Both the position numbers and the translations under genes were made by a program. Shown piece after piece: positions 6,036 through 6,260 of a DNA stretch of 6,260 nt. A model generated the notes under the pieces. It saw only the letters and a program-made list of their open reading frames with translations, ran no database searches and was not told where the DNA came from. The stretch comes from Pseudomonadota bacterium (GTDB taxonomy: Bacteria > Pseudomonadota > Alphaproteobacteria > Acetobacterales > Acetobacteraceae), in NCBI GenBank assembly GCA_021845555.1, contig JAJZVS010000234.1:1-6260 (forward strand), given 5' to 3'. Every line of letters starts with the position of its first letter. Positions within the stretch are counted from its first letter, which is position 1.

Positions 6036-6260
6036 CTACCGCTCCACCGTGCGCCGCTCGATCGCCAGCAGGCTTTCGAGCCCGATGGTCGCGTGCATGC
6101 GGTCCTGCTCGCCGCGCGGGTCGTCGCCCACCAGCGGGTCGGGCCGCCCGGCCTGGATCGCCACGTAGCTGTCGCGCAGCGCGCGGTGCATCGCCAGCAA
6201 GGGCGTGACCGGATCGACGAACAGGCGAAATCCCATGCGGTAGAGTTCGGGGACCGGGAT
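6036..6260 (-). CDS. C-terminal end of an isocitrate lyase/PEP mutase superfamily protein (partial)
   Basis: Only the last 74 residues are inside the window; the frame stays open to the right edge and ends with a TAG at 6036-6038. The visible part begins IPVPELYRMGFRLFVDPVTP and continues through LLAMHRALRDSYVAIQAG. This matches the end of the (beta/alpha)8 barrel and swapped helix in the isocitrate lyase/PEP mutase superfamily, where the pattern is LxxMGVRIVxxPxxALxAMxxAMRDxYxAI. Members include 2-methylisocitrate lyase, oxaloacetate decarboxylase and carboxyphosphonoenolpyruvate mutase. The catalytic KKCG-type loop is outside the window, so the reaction cannot be told. The ATG at 6234-6236 is internal, not the start. 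The gene runs in the same direction as mbfA, 137 bases upstream, so cotranscription is possible but not indicated. Confidence 0.5.
   Translation of the reverse strand: MPVPELYRMGFRLFVDPVTPLLAMHRALRDSYVAIQAGRPDPLVGDDPRGEQDRMHATIGLESLLAIERRTVER

Noticed and set aside
4429..6168. Long open frame (579 codons) on the plus strand opposite the cytochrome b561 and mbfA genes
   Set aside because: Low-complexity Gly/Gln/His/Arg-rich translation with no domain or good ribosome binding site; it is the antisense shadow of two well-supported genes.

Overview
The window is GC-rich DNA with the codon bias (G/C in third position, long open frames on both strands) of a high-GC alphaproteobacterium. The gene set, with an MbfA-type ferritin/VIT1 iron exporter, a cytochrome b561, a CBS-BON protein and a Baeyer-Villiger monooxygenase, fits an alphaproteobacterium, possibly of the Rhodospirillales/Acetobacteraceae type. 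That placement is inference from gene content and composition; there is no rRNA or marker gene here.

Left end (1-555): a decayed Rhs/YD-repeat gene on the minus strand, recognisable from two separate peptide patches in different reading frames. It is interrupted by a compact palindromic element of about 159 bp (17-175) with 16-bp terminal inverted repeats, which looks like a MITE or a non-autonomous IS derivative.

Centre-left (556-2498, minus strand): a two-gene operon, a CBS-CBS-BON protein followed after 8 bases by acetate kinase (ackA). About 65 bases upstream of the first start codon lies a perfect TTGAT-N4-ATCAA site, the consensus of FNR/FixK/Anr regulators. This suggests the operon is switched on when oxygen is low, where acetate kinase would make ATP from acetyl phosphate. 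No phosphotransacetylase or phosphoketolase gene is present in the window.

Centre (2686-4335, plus strand): a complete type I Baeyer-Villiger flavoprotein monooxygenase, divergent from the CBS-ackA operon across a 187-base intergenic region. That region also carries an 18-bp perfect tandem duplication overlapping the FNR-like site.

Right (4369-5898, minus strand): a two-gene operon, mbfA (ferritin-like domain fused to a VIT1-type membrane domain, an iron exporter family) followed after 12 bases by a four-helix cytochrome b561. It converges on the monooxygenase and shares a small hairpin with it. The far right edge (6036-6260) holds the C-terminal end of an isocitrate lyase/PEP mutase superfamily protein whose start lies outside the window.

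I see no CRISPR array, tRNA, rRNA, toxin-antitoxin pair or defence system. The most useful observations are the FNR-like box controlling an orphan ackA operon, the mbfA-cytochrome b561 pairing, and the palindromic insertion in the rhs relic.

[Format note: the original answer gave no feature confidences; the uniform 0.5 is a placeholder required by the schema, not an estimate.]
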